Source: Thermomonas sp. XSG
Lineage (GTDB): Bacteria; Pseudomonadota; Gammaproteobacteria; Xanthomonadales; Xanthomonadaceae
NCBI RefSeq assembly: GCF_014678725.1
Contig: NZ_CP061497.1
Location: 2,682,001 to 2,746,000, forward strand
Direction: 5' to 3'
Length of the DNA: 64,000 nt
In this document: piece by piece, positions 53,702 to 62,641 of the stretch
Layout of the letters: every line of letters starts with the position of its first letter
Position numbering within the stretch: the first letter of the stretch is position 1
Translations under genes and position numbers: made by a program
Notes under the pieces: generated by a model
What the model saw: the letters and a program-made list of their open reading frames with translations, nothing else
Databases searched by the model: none
Told to the model about the DNA's origin: nothing

Positions 53702-55114
53702 ATGGCCCGACTCCTGCATCATTTCGCCCCGGTGTTCTCGTTCGGCCTGGCGCTGGACGAAAGCGTCGCCAGCGGGCAGGCCGCCGATGCGGCGGCGACG
53801 GTGGCCGCGCGTGCCCGCGAGCTGATCGAACGCGCCAGGGCCTCCGCGCTGGCGGATGGCAAGCGCCCGGAGCAGGTCGATGATGCCGCCTTCGCGGTGG
53901 TGGCCTGGATCGACGAGATCATGGCCCGCAACCCGGTGTGGCTGACCAGCGGCGTGACCCCGCTGCAGGTGGCGATGTTCACCACCAACAATGCCGGCAA
54001 CGAGTTCTTCAGCCACCTGTCCGCGCTCAAGCAGGACCAGGACGAGGTGCGCGAGGTCTATTACCACGCCTTGCTGGTGGGTTTCGTCGGCCAGTACTAC
54101 TACGAGACCGGGGATACCGGCGAACTGGGCAAGCTCAAGGAGCTGCACGGCCGCCAGCTGCCGGTGGCGCCGGCGCCCACGCACACCCTGCGCGAGGAGA
54201 AGATCACCCCGCAGCCCTATGGCGTCGCCGATCCGTCCGGCCCGCGGTTGCCGCGGCAGTGGGATCGCACCCTGCTGCGCCTCGGCGCGCTGGTCGCGCT
54301 GCTGATCCCGGTGGCATATCTGGTCTGGATCCTGCTCGCCTCGCCGAAGCCATCGATCACGCTGCCGGTGCAGCAGGTGCTGGCGAAGTTCGAATGCTCC
54401 GATCTCAGCGCGAACACCGATGAGGACAAGGGCAAGGTCCGGCTTTCCGGTTACGTGTCCCGTCCCGACGACATGGCCGCGGTGAAGCAGCAGGTGGCGG
54501 CCATCGAAGGGGTGAAGTCGGTCGACGCCCAGCTGCAGCTGCGGATCTGGCCGCACTGCGAGGTGGTCAAGGTGCTGGCGCCGTACAAGGCGCGCAACGA
54601 CGACAGCGGCCACGACCTCACCATCACCCCCAGCACCGGCCATTCAGACCGCTTCATCGAAGGCGAGAAAGTCGTGGTCAAGCTGCAGCAGGCCAACTAC
54701 GAGGGCTATCTCTACGTGGACTACTTCACTGTCAACGGCGACGTCGCACACATCTACCCCAACGCCGGCGAGCCCGACAGCGGGCGCGTGATCCGCGCGC
54801 TGGAGCAGTTCGAAGTCGGCGCGTCCGCCAGCAAGACCTGGACCGTCTGCCCGCCGTTCGGGCAGGAGCTGATCACGGTGATCGCCTCGCCCACGCCGCT
54901 CTACCGGGAGGCGCTGCCGGAGATCCAGACCGCCCAGGAGTACCTGCCGATGCTGCGCCGGATGCTGGAGGACAACCACGGCAATGCCAAGCTGGTGGCG
55001 TCGCACCTGTTCATGCAGACCGAGCCGGAGACCGATCCTGCGCGCAAGCAGGCCGCGCTGGCCGCGTGCGCCGCGCCGGTGCCGGAAGCGGCCACCGAGG
55101 AGGTGGCGCCGTGA
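53702..55114 (+). CDS. tssL: T6SS membrane protein TssL with BON-like and DUF4384-like periplasmic part
   Basis: A 470-residue inner-membrane protein. The cytoplasmic DotU/TssL domain (about 1-165; VDDAAFAVVAWIDEIMARNP, YYHALLVGFVGQYYYETGD) is followed by one transmembrane helix (about 195-215, ALVALLIPVAYLVWILLA). The periplasmic part differs from the common OmpA-type extension. A BON-like segment (about 222-300, GKVRLSGYVSRPDDMAAVKQ) is followed by a DUF4384-like domain (about 305-402, YLYVDYFTVNGDVAHIYPNA, ELITVIASPTPLY) and a short acidic tail. Either could contact peptidoglycan or other envelope proteins; that is inference. Its stop overlaps the tssM GTG start. Confidence 0.9.
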   Translation: MARLLHHFAPVFSFGLALDESVASGQAADAAATVAARARELIERARASALADGKRPEQVDDAAFAVVAWIDEIMARNPVWLTSGVTPLQVAMFTTNNAGNEFFSHLSALKQDQDEVREVYYHALLVGFVGQYYYETGDTGELGKLKELHGRQLPVAPAPTHTLREEKITPQPYGVADPSGPRLPRQWDRTLLRLGALVALLIPVAYLVWILLASPKPSITLPVQQVLAKFECSDLSANTDEDKGKVRLSGYVSRPDDMAAVKQQVAAIEGVKSVDAQLQLRIWPHCEVVKVLAPYKARNDDSGHDLTITPSTGHSDRFIEGEKVVVKLQQANYEGYLYVDYFTVNGDVAHIYPNAGEPDSGRVIRALEQFEVGASASKTWTVCPPFGQELITVIASPTPLYREALPEIQTAQEYLPMLRRMLEDNHGNAKLVASHLFMQTEPETDPARKQAALAACAAPVPEAATEEVAP

Positions 55115-58100
55115 ATCCGCTCAGCTTCGTGGAAAACCTGTTCTCCACCGTCGGCAACGTGTTCGCGCGGATCGGATCGCTGTATTCGAAGGGGGCGGAG
55201 GGCGCGAAGTCGCCGTGGTTGCGGCGTATCGCGCTCACCCTGTTGCTGCTGGTGGTGCTGGCCGGGCTGGTGTTCCTGGCGCTGGCCATCCTGCCGCAGT
55301 TGCCGATGCGCTTCTGGCAGGTGCTGGGCCTGTGCGTGGTGGTGCTGGTGGTGCTGTGGTGGTTCATGGCCGGCCAGCGCAAGGCGTCGTTGAAGGGGCG
55401 TACCCGCAAGCGCATCGGCGACCTTGGTCCCGGCAATGCCGAGGACGAGCGCGAGCCGGTGGCGAAGATGGCCGCCGCGATCGCCGAGGCCAAGCGCACC
55501 ATCGCGCGGGCACCGGAGATCGCGCAGGGCCGCACTCCGCTGTACCGGATCCCGTGGCTGATGTTCATCGGCGATGCCGATGCCAACGTCGATGGCCTGT
55601 TGCGTGCCGGCAGCGAGGTGTCGCCGTTCCCGGCCTCCGAGCAGGCGGCGATGGCGGCCGACGATGTCTGGCGCTGGTGGTTCCACAAGTCGATGATCGC
55701 CATCGAGATGCATCCGCGGGTGGTCTGCGATACCGGCGCGCGGCTGGATCGGGGGCTGTGGTACCAGGCGCTGATGAAGCTGGCGGACGAGCGCGAGAAG
55801 CTGCCGCTCAACGGCATCGTGGTGGCGGTGGCGGTGCAGACCCTGCTGGGTCCGGCGGAAGCGCTGAAAGATACCGCCACCCGCCTGCGCCGGCTGGTGG
55901 ACGAGGCGATGGAGCATCTGCAGGTGCAGATGCCGGTGTACTTCGTGGTCACCGGGCTCGAGCGCCTGGCCGGTTACGAACAGCTGCGCGCCAGCCTGCC
56001 GACGGAAGCGTTCGCGCAGGCACTGGGCCATCGTTTCTCGGAAAACGAAGTGGTCAGCGCCGCCGCCAGCGGCCGCCTCGACGACGTGTTGCGCCCGATC
56101 GAGGAGCGCCTGCACGCCCTGCGGATGACCGCGCTGCGTGCCCAGCACACCGCGCAGCAGCGCCGCGCCCTGTTCGATTTCGTCGAATCGCTGCGGCTGG
56201 CGCACGACGGACTGGTGCGGTTTGTCGGGCTGATGCTGGAAGACAACCCGTTCCAGCGCACCCCACGCTGGCGCGGCCTGTACTTCGCCGCGGCGGCCAA
56301 TGCGGCCCATCGCGGCGGCGGTTTCGTGGCCGACCTGTTCACCCGATTCCTGCCCAGCGACCAGCCGTTGGCCGGCACCAGTTTCCGCGGCAGCGCCGGC
56401 CGGATCGCGATTGCAGGCGCCGGCGTGCTGGCGATGCTGGGGCTTTCGGCTTCGTTTGCCTACGGCCTGAAAGCCGCGCATCGCGATGATGCCGCGCTGC
56501 TCGCGCAGACGCGAAGCGCCTGCGCCGAGGTGGCCAACCGCACGTCCACCGGCCGCATCGAATGGGTGGCCAGCTGCGGTCGCACCATCGAAGCGCTGGA
56601 AGCGGCGCAGGGCGAGGCTCTGCTGAGTTTCGGCATCCGCCGCGCCGACAGTGACATCGCCCGCCTCAAGCAGCGCGTGGTCGACGATTTCGCCAATCTG
56701 ATCCTGGCGCCGGAGGACCAGATGCTGGCCACCGACATCGACCAGCGCCGCGCCGGCATCGAACACGTGCTGGCGATCACCCAGCGCCTGCGCCTGCTGG
56801 AGGAGTGTACTTCCGGTGCCGAGGCCTGCCGCGCGCGCGAGCTGCCGAACAACGTGAGTTTCGACGCTCGTTCGCGGCTGTTCGCCCCCTTCGTCAGTGC
56901 CGACAACGACACGCGCCGCGACCGGGCCAACGCGGACGCGCTGTTCGCCACCTACCTCGGCTACCTGCGGTGGCAAAAAAAAAACCTTCGTGACGCCGAG
57001 CAGGCGCGGCTCCAGGGCCTGCTGACCCGGCTGCTGGCGAACTACACGCCGCGCGCACCCGATTTGCGCAAATGGGCGGACGCCCGCGGCAGAGCCATCG
57101 ATCTTGGGAGCCACTGGTTGCCCCAGGGGGCGGTGGTCGGCACCGACGCGGACCAGATGGCCGGTGTCTCCAGTGCTTATACCACCGACGCCTGGGAAGG
57201 CGTGGTGCAACCCATGCTGGCGACCCTGCGCGCGCAGGCACCGGAACGTGCGAGCCGCATCGACGACCTGCGCGATGCCTATTTCCGCGACTACTTCGCG
57301 CAGTGGGCGAAGTACCAGTCGCGCTTCCAGGAGGGGCTCGGTCTGTGGCGCGGTCGCTACGGCGAGCTGCTGGCACGTGCCGGCAGCAAGCAGAACCCCT
57401 ACGCACTTTTTTTTGAATCCGCCCAGCGCAACCTGTATGAGCTGCCCCTCGATTGGCCGCTCTCGTCGCGCTGGGCGCTGACGTGGGCCCAGATGAAGGC
57501 GAAATGGCTGTCGTCGTGGCGGCCATTCGGTCGCTTCATCACCGGCTCTTTCCGCTTCGGCGGCGAAAAGATCCAGCCGCCGGTCTGGATGCTGGCGATG
57601 CGCGATACGCAGGCCACGGTGTTGGCTGATCAGGATGCGGAGTACGCGCGTGCCTATCTTCGGCTGCAGGCCGATGGTTCCGGCGAGGACGTGTATCAGC
57701 TCGCTTCCGACCTGTTCGCCAGCAAGGGCAAGGCCGAGAAGCCGCCCGCCAGCGAGTACGGCGAGTTGATCGCGGCGGTGGACAAGCCCGCCGAGAAGTA
57801 CGCCACCGCGTTCAAGGGCGATGACCTGGCCGCGTGGTCGGTGGTGCAGGGGCCGGCCCGGCTGCTGCTGTTCCTCACCGTCCATCGCGCCGGCGAATTC
57901 GTGCAGGAGCGCTGGCGCGAAAGCGTGGTCAAGCCGCTGGCGGCACTGCCGCCTGCCCAGCAGGTCGAGGCGCTGTACGGGCCCCAGGGCAAGCTGGGTG
58001 CGTTCGTCAACGACTGGCTCAAGCCCTTCATCAGCGAGAAGGAGCGCCTGCCGGTCAAGGTGGATGGCGTGGCGATGCCGCTGACCGCCGCCTATCAGGG

Positions 58101-58701
58101 CATGGTGGCGGCCGAGCGCAAGTTCCTGCCGGTGCTGGGTGACGTCGCCCCGTTCCTGGCCGGCAGCTTCACCCTGGTGCAGCCCAGCCAGCTTGGCGCG
58201 CTGGACGAGGGGCCTTCCGGCACGGTGTTCGAGGTCGAATGCCGCGAGCGTGTCTATCGCGCAAGTTCGGCCGGCGCGTCGCTGGCGGAAGCCACCGCAC
58301 AGGTATTCTGGTCGCCATCCAGCTGCCTGTCGGCGCGGCTGCGCATCGCCATTGCACTGCCGGCGGCCGAAGGTGGCGAAGTGGTGCAGGAATTCGATCC
58401 GGACACCAGCGCGATGCAGGCGGCGCCGCCGGAAGAGCTTGAACTGGTGCGCACCTATGCCGATGCCGACGGCTTCGCCGAACTGATCCGCGACTTCGCC
58501 ACCGGTTCGCACGCCTACGGGCTGGAGGACTTCCGTGCCAGCTACAGCCCCGCGCAGTGGAGCCAGCTGCGGCAGAAGCTGGCGACGGCCGGCTTCCGCG
58601 GCGCGCGGGTATTCCTCAAGCCAGACCTGTCCGACGAAATGCAGCGCTACCTCGGTGCCAGCACCGCGCGCGCGGAAGTGCCCAGCGAGATCCTCGAATA
58701 A
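55111..58701 (+). CDS. tssM: T6SS membrane protein TssM (IcmF)
   Basis: An 1196-residue inner-membrane protein of the trans-envelope complex. Two N-terminal helices (IALTLLLLVVLAGLVFLALA and LGLCVVVLVVLWWFMAG) precede the cytoplasmic domain. A third helix lies near residue 440 (IAGAGVLAMLGLSASFAYGL), followed by the large periplasmic region. The P-loop position reads LMFIGDADANVDGLLRAG, without the GK[S/T] of a Walker A motif, so nucleotide binding is unlikely. An A10 tract (56975-56984, residues W-Q-K-K-N) and a T8 tract (57407-57414) interrupt an otherwise GC-rich gene. GTG at 55111 overlaps the tssL stop and follows GAGGAGG. Confidence 0.95.
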   Translation: MNPLSFVENLFSTVGNVFARIGSLYSKGAEGAKSPWLRRIALTLLLLVVLAGLVFLALAILPQLPMRFWQVLGLCVVVLVVLWWFMAGQRKASLKGRTRKRIGDLGPGNAEDEREPVAKMAAAIAEAKRTIARAPEIAQGRTPLYRIPWLMFIGDADANVDGLLRAGSEVSPFPASEQAAMAADDVWRWWFHKSMIAIEMHPRVVCDTGARLDRGLWYQALMKLADEREKLPLNGIVVAVAVQTLLGPAEALKDTATRLRRLVDEAMEHLQVQMPVYFVVTGLERLAGYEQLRASLPTEAFAQALGHRFSENEVVSAAASGRLDDVLRPIEERLHALRMTALRAQHTAQQRRALFDFVESLRLAHDGLVRFVGLMLEDNPFQRTPRWRGLYFAAAANAAHRGGGFVADLFTRFLPSDQPLAGTSFRGSAGRIAIAGAGVLAMLGLSASFAYGLKAAHRDDAALLAQTRSACAEVANRTSTGRIEWVASCGRTIEALEAAQGEALLSFGIRRADSDIARLKQRVVDDFANLILAPEDQMLATDIDQRRAGIEHVLAITQRLRLLEECTSGAEACRARELPNNVSFDARSRLFAPFVSADNDTRRDRANADALFATYLGYLRWQKKNLRDAEQARLQGLLTRLLANYTPRAPDLRKWADARGRAIDLGSHWLPQGAVVGTDADQMAGVSSAYTTDAWEGVVQPMLATLRAQAPERASRIDDLRDAYFRDYFAQWAKYQSRFQEGLGLWRGRYGELLARAGSKQNPYALFFESAQRNLYELPLDWPLSSRWALTWAQMKAKWLSSWRPFGRFITGSFRFGGEKIQPPVWMLAMRDTQATVLADQDAEYARAYLRLQADGSGEDVYQLASDLFASKGKAEKPPASEYGELIAAVDKPAEKYATAFKGDDLAAWSVVQGPARLLLFLTVHRAGEFVQERWRESVVKPLAALPPAQQVEALYGPQGKLGAFVNDWLKPFISEKERLPVKVDGVAMPLTAAYQGMVAAERKFLPVLGDVAPFLAGSFTLVQPSQLGALDEGPSGTVFEVECRERVYRASSAGASLAEATAQVFWSPSSCLSARLRIAIALPAAEGGEVVQEFDPDTSAMQAAPPEELELVRTYADADGFAELIRDFATGSHAYGLEDFRASYSPAQWSQLRQKLATAGFRGARVFLKPDLSDEMQRYLGASTARAEVPSEILE

Positions 58702-58718
58702 CCGCAAACGGAGGGCCC

Positions 58719-59798
58719 ATGGCCATCGATGTCACCGAACTCCTCGCGCCGATCCCCGGCAGCGATCCCGCCGGCAGCGATGCCAGCTTTTCCGACCAGT
58801 TCGACCGCATCCGCGAGGCTCGCCGCGCCGATGACCCCAACCTTGCCCAGGGCGACTGGCAGACCGAGCTCAAGGTGGCCGACTGGCGCGAGGCGCAAAG
58901 CCTCTCGGAAGACGTGCTGCTGCGCACCAGCAAGGACCTGCAGGCCGCGGTCTGGCTGGCCGAGGCGGCCATCGCACGGCACGGGCTGGAGGGCGCGCGG
59001 GATGCCTTCGACCTGCTGACGGGGCTGCTGGATACCTATTGGGATGGCCTGTATCCGCGTGCCGAGGATGGCGACTTGGAAGAGCGTGCCGGCAAACTGG
59101 CCTGGTTCGCCAACTACGGCGGCCGCGTGCTGCAGACCATGCTGCTCAATGACGATCCGCAAGCGGCGTTGACGCTGGCCGGCTGGATCGACTCGCGCGA
59201 GGTCGACAACCTTGGTCGCCAGAACGCCGAGGCCTACCAGGCCGCGCTGGACGAAGGCCGGATCAATGGAGAAACCTTCGACACCCGGATGCAGTCAATC
59301 TCCGAAGCGCTGGTCCGCGAGCGCAGCGACATGGTCCAGGCGGCCCGCGAGGCGTTTGCCCGCTTCAGCGCCATGGCCGATGGCCGGCTCGGTCGCGAAG
59401 CCCCCAGCCTCGGCGCGCTGGACGATGCGCTGAAGAAGATCCAGACCATCTATGCGCGGGTGGCGGCGGCCAAGGGCATGGGCGGGATCGAAGCCGCCGA
59501 TGCGGAGGCGGGTACCGGTGTTGCTGCCAGCGAAGCGGGCGGTAACGGTGGGGCCCCGGCGGGGGCGTTGGAGCTTGGCGGCGGCAGCCTCGCCTCGAAG
59601 GAAGCCGCGCTCCGCGCGCTCAACGACATTGCCGGGTTCTTCCGGCGCACCGAGCCGCACAGCCCGGTGGCCTATCTGCTGGATCGCGCAGTGACCTGGG
59701 CCAACATGCCGCTGGAGCAGTGGCTGGCGGAAGTGATCCGCGACGAAGGCACGCTGTCTTCCATCCGTGAACGGGTCGGCCTGCCGCCCAGCTACTGA
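58719..59798 (+). CDS. tssA: T6SS protein TssA
   Basis: A 359-residue protein of the short TssA class. The ImpA N-terminal domain (LLAPIPGSDPAGSDASFSDQ, FDRIREARRADDPNLAQGDW, AVWLAEAAIARHGLEGARDA, YWDGLYPRAEDGDLEERAGK) is followed by a Gly/Ala linker and a small C-terminal domain (AGFFRRTEPHSPVAYLLDRA). Such proteins act at the baseplate or in sheath assembly. ATG at 58719 follows GGAGGG. It lies 17 bp after tssM, and a promoter-like gap of 184 bp then precedes tssB. Confidence 0.93.
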   Translation: MAIDVTELLAPIPGSDPAGSDASFSDQFDRIREARRADDPNLAQGDWQTELKVADWREAQSLSEDVLLRTSKDLQAAVWLAEAAIARHGLEGARDAFDLLTGLLDTYWDGLYPRAEDGDLEERAGKLAWFANYGGRVLQTMLLNDDPQAALTLAGWIDSREVDNLGRQNAEAYQAALDEGRINGETFDTRMQSISEALVRERSDMVQAAREAFARFSAMADGRLGREAPSLGALDDALKKIQTIYARVAAAKGMGGIEAADAEAGTGVAASEAGGNGGAPAGALELGGGSLASKEAALRALNDIAGFFRRTEPHSPVAYLLDRAVTWANMPLEQWLAEVIRDEGTLSSIRERVGLPPSY

Positions 59799-59982
59799 TG
59801 GCGCGGGGCTGGGTGGGGCGCCCGCGTCCACGTCGAACGGCATATGCCCAAGTCTGGCCGTCCGACGGATGTTGCGGCCGCGGCGCGCTTCCTAGACTCG
59901 ATTGCATGTCCCGGGGCGCGCTGCGTACTTGCCGCGATCCCGGCCCAGACACCCGCAACACCCAACATGCCCGGGGAATCTC
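59799..59982. promoter_or_regulatory. Probable promoter region of tssB-tssC-hcp-tssE
   Basis: 184 bp without a gene inside an otherwise tightly packed arm. It contains the perfect 10-bp palindrome GGCATATGCC (59839-59848) and CTTCCTAGACTC (59888-59899), a 12-mer also found upstream of the CHAT gene. TAGACT (59893-59898) could be a -10 box, with TTGCGG (59872-59877) as a weak -35 at 15-bp spacing. An independent promoter here would raise sheath and Hcp synthesis above that of the membrane proteins. Confidence 0.45.
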
Positions 59983-60495
59983 ATGGCCAAGAAGGAAAGC
60001 ACCCAGCACAAGCTCGATCGCGTTCGCGCTCCGCGCGTGCAACTCACCTATGACGTCGAGGTGGGGGATGCGATCGAGAAGAAGGAACTGCCGTTCGTGG
60101 CCGGCGTGATCGGCAACTTCAGCGGTCAGCCCGCGGAGCCGCTGGCGAAGATGAAGGACCGCAAGTTCGTCAACGTCGACAAGGACAACTACGACGACGT
60201 ACTCAAGGGCATGAAGCCGCGCGTGCAGGTGCAGGTGGACAACAAGCTCGCCGACGACGGTTCCAAGCTGGCGGTCGAACTGAACTTCCGCAGCCTGGAG
60301 GATTTTTCGCCGGAGCGCGTGACCAACCAGATCGAACCGCTGCGCAAGCTCCTTGAGGCGCGCCAGAAGCTCGCCGACCTGCGCAACAAGGCGGCCGGCA
60401 ACGACAAGTTCGAGGACCTGCTGAACGAGGTCCTGCAGAACACCGACAAGATCGCCCAGCTGAGCAAGGAAGTCGGCCCCCGGTCCGACGACTGA
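59983..60495 (+). CDS. tssB: T6SS sheath protein TssB (VipA)
   Basis: A 170-residue small sheath subunit that assembles with TssC into the contractile sheath. Family features are HKLDRVRAPRVQLTYDVEVG, ELPFVAGVIGNFSGQPAEPL, KFVNVDKDNYDDVLKGMKPR and the helical ARQKLADLRNKAAGNDKFED. ATG at 59983 (MAKKESTQHKL) fits the expected start. It is followed by tssC after 49 bp. Confidence 0.97.
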   Translation: MAKKESTQHKLDRVRAPRVQLTYDVEVGDAIEKKELPFVAGVIGNFSGQPAEPLAKMKDRKFVNVDKDNYDDVLKGMKPRVQVQVDNKLADDGSKLAVELNFRSLEDFSPERVTNQIEPLRKLLEARQKLADLRNKAAGNDKFEDLLNEVLQNTDKIAQLSKEVGPRSDD

Positions 60496-60544
60496 GCGTC
60501 CACCCGCAACCGACGATCACGACCAGCAGCGAGCACACGACATC

Positions 60545-62029
60545 ATGGCCAATACCGAAACCCTCGCGGCGCCCGCCGCCACCGCCGAAGCCGCCGAGGG
60601 CGGCCTCCTCGACCAGATCCTGACCCAGAGCAAGATCGCCCGCTCCGACAGCGAGCGCACCCGCGCCCGCGACCTGATCGCCGAGCTGGTTGCCCAGGTC
60701 AGCGACGGCGCGATGACCCTGTCCAAGGACGCCATCGGTGCGCTGGATGCGCGCATCGCCGAGATCGACCGGGTGCTGTCCGACCAGCTGTCGGCGGTGA
60801 TGCACGCGCCGGAGTTCCAGCAGCTGGAAGGCAGCTGGCGCGGATTGAAGTACCTGGTCGACAACTCCGAGACCAGCACCACCCTGAAGATCAAGGTGTT
60901 CAACACGACCAAGAAGGAGCTGGTGAAGGACTTCAAGAACGCTTCGGACTTCGACCAGAGCAACCTGTTCAAGAAGCTCTACGAAGAGGAGTACGGCACC
61001 TTCGGCGGCGCGCCCTTCGCCACCCTCATCGGCGACTTCGAGTTCGGCCGCCATCCTGAGGACATGTATCTCATGGAGGAGATCTCGCATGTCTGCGCCG
61101 CAGCCCATGCGCCGTTCCTCAGCGCGGCCTCGCCGGAGCTGCTGGGCTTCGACGATTTCACCGAGTTGTCCGGTCCGCGCGACCTATCGAAGATCTTCGA
61201 CACCGTCGAATACGCCAAGTGGAAGAGCTTCCGTGCGTCCGAGGACTCCCGCTACGTGGGCCTGGCGATGCCGCACGTGCTCGGCCGGCTGCCTTACGGG
61301 CCGGACACCGCGCCGGTGGAGGCGTTCAACTTCGTCGAACGCACCGATGGCACCGACCACAACAAGTACCTGTGGATGAACGCCGCCTACGCGCTGGGCA
61401 CCAAGGTGACCGATGCCTTCGCGAAGTACGGCTGGTGCGCGGCGATCCGCGGGGTGGAGGGTGGTGGCCTGGTCGAGGGTTTGCCCACCCATACCTTCGC
61501 CACCGACGATGGCGAGGTGGCGCTGAAGTGCCCCACCGAGATCGCGATCACCGACCGGCGCGAAAAGGAACTGGCAGACCTGGGGCTGATCCCGCTGGTG
61601 CACTGCAAGGGCACCGATTACGCGGCGTTCTTCTCCACCCAGTCGGCGCAGAAGGCCAAGGAGTACAACACCGACGCCGCCAACGCCAATGCGCGCCTTT
61701 CGTCGCAATTGCAGTACATCTTCGCGGTCAGTCGCATCGCCCACTACCTGAAGTCGATGATGCGCGACAAGATCGGCAGCTTCGCCTCCAAGTCCAGCGT
61801 CGAACTGTTCCTCAACAACTGGATCTCGCAGTACGTGCTGCTGGACGACAACGCCTCGCAGGAGGCCAAGGCCCAGTACCCGCTGCGCGAGGCCCGCATC
61901 GAAGTGGCGGAGATCCCGGGCAAGCCCGGCGCCTACAAGTCGGTGGCATTCCTGCGCCCGCATTACCAGCTGGACGAACTGAGCGTGTCCCTGCGCCTGG
62001 TCGCGGAACTGCCCAAGTCGGCCCGCTGA
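60545..62029 (+). CDS. tssC: T6SS sheath protein TssC (VipB)
   Basis: A 494-residue large sheath subunit. Diagnostic segments are VMHAPEFQQLEGSWRGLKYL, LYEEEYGTFGGAPFATLIGD, FRASEDSRYVGLAMPHVLGR and HYLKSMMRDKIGSFASKSSV, with the C-terminal AYKSVAFLRPHYQLDELSVS strand used for handshake contacts in the sheath. It is followed by hcp after 42 bp with a strong GAGGAG ribosome site. Confidence 0.98.
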   Translation: MANTETLAAPAATAEAAEGGLLDQILTQSKIARSDSERTRARDLIAELVAQVSDGAMTLSKDAIGALDARIAEIDRVLSDQLSAVMHAPEFQQLEGSWRGLKYLVDNSETSTTLKIKVFNTTKKELVKDFKNASDFDQSNLFKKLYEEEYGTFGGAPFATLIGDFEFGRHPEDMYLMEEISHVCAAAHAPFLSAASPELLGFDDFTELSGPRDLSKIFDTVEYAKWKSFRASEDSRYVGLAMPHVLGRLPYGPDTAPVEAFNFVERTDGTDHNKYLWMNAAYALGTKVTDAFAKYGWCAAIRGVEGGGLVEGLPTHTFATDDGEVALKCPTEIAITDRREKELADLGLIPLVHCKGTDYAAFFSTQSAQKAKEYNTDAANANARLSSQLQYIFAVSRIAHYLKSMMRDKIGSFASKSSVELFLNNWISQYVLLDDNASQEAKAQYPLREARIEVAEIPGKPGAYKSVAFLRPHYQLDELSVSLRLVAELPKSAR

Positions 62030-62071
62030 CGCCTGTTTCCCTTTTCCCTTCCAATCTGAGGAGATTCCAAG

Positions 62072-62563
62072 ATGGCTTCCGATTACCTGCTCGAGCTTGA
62101 TGGCATCAAGGGCGAGTCGCTCGACGAAAAGCACAAGGACAAGATCGAAATCGATTCGTTCACCTGGGGCGTCAGCAACGCCGGCAACATGGGGCGCGGC
62201 GGCGGCGGCGGCACCGGCAAGGCCGACTTCCAGGACCTGACCTTCACCAAGCAGACCGACAAGGCGAGCCCGTTGCTGGTGAAGGCAGCGGCCACCGGCG
62301 ACCACATCAAGAAGGCCGTGTTGACCGCGCGCAAGGCCGGCGGCAAGGGTGGCCAGGTCGAATACTTCAAGATCACCCTGGAGGACGTGATGGTGAGTTC
62401 GTTCACCACCGGCGGCAACGCGGGCGGCTCCTCGATCCCGATCGATTCCTTCAGCCTGAACTACACCAAGATGAAGTACGAGTACATGCCGCAGAAGGCG
62501 GACGGCAGCTTGGAGGGCGCCATCATCGCCCAGTACGATCGCGCGCTGAACAAGGCCTCCTGA
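62072..62563 (+). CDS. hcp: T6SS tube protein Hcp (TssD)
   Basis: A 163-residue protein forming the hexameric inner tube. It has the typical opening YLLELDGIKGESLDEKHKDK and IEIDSFTWGVSNAGNMGRGG, then DFQDLTFTKQTDKASPLLVK and the C-terminal IPIDSFSLNYTKMKYEYMPQ. No C-terminal effector extension. The ribosome site GAGGAG just upstream is the strongest in the arm, and a stable hairpin follows the gene, fitting its usual high output. Confidence 0.97.
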   Translation: MASDYLLELDGIKGESLDEKHKDKIEIDSFTWGVSNAGNMGRGGGGGTGKADFQDLTFTKQTDKASPLLVKAAATGDHIKKAVLTARKAGGKGGQVEYFKITLEDVMVSSFTTGGNAGGSSIPIDSFSLNYTKMKYEYMPQKADGSLEGAIIAQYDRALNKAS

Positions 62564-62577
62564 TAGCGGGCGTCTCC

Positions 62578-62616
62578 GCGGCCCGTTGCGCATGTCGCGA
62601 CGGGCCGCTGCCTTTT
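62578..62616 (+). terminator. Hairpin between hcp and tssE
   Basis: GCGGCCCGTTGCG, a five-base loop, then CGCGACGGGCCGC make a stem of about 13 bp (one G-T wobble) followed four bases later by TTTT at 62613-62616. It lies between two co-directional genes, so it may act as a partial terminator or as a 3' stabiliser for hcp mRNA, lowering tssE expression relative to hcp. Confidence 0.6.
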
Positions 62617-62641
62617 CCCGGATCCGCCACGAGGGCAGGAC

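Noticed and set aside
53719-54030. 103-codon minus-strand frame inside tssL as an antisense small gene
   Set aside because: No ribosome site or recognisable motif, and it lies opposite the conserved DotU domain.
54901-58707. 1268-codon minus-strand frame opposite tssM
   Set aside because: Composition is that of an antisense shadow (Arg, Gln, His, Gly), with no start context or motif, while the plus strand encodes a recognisable TssM.
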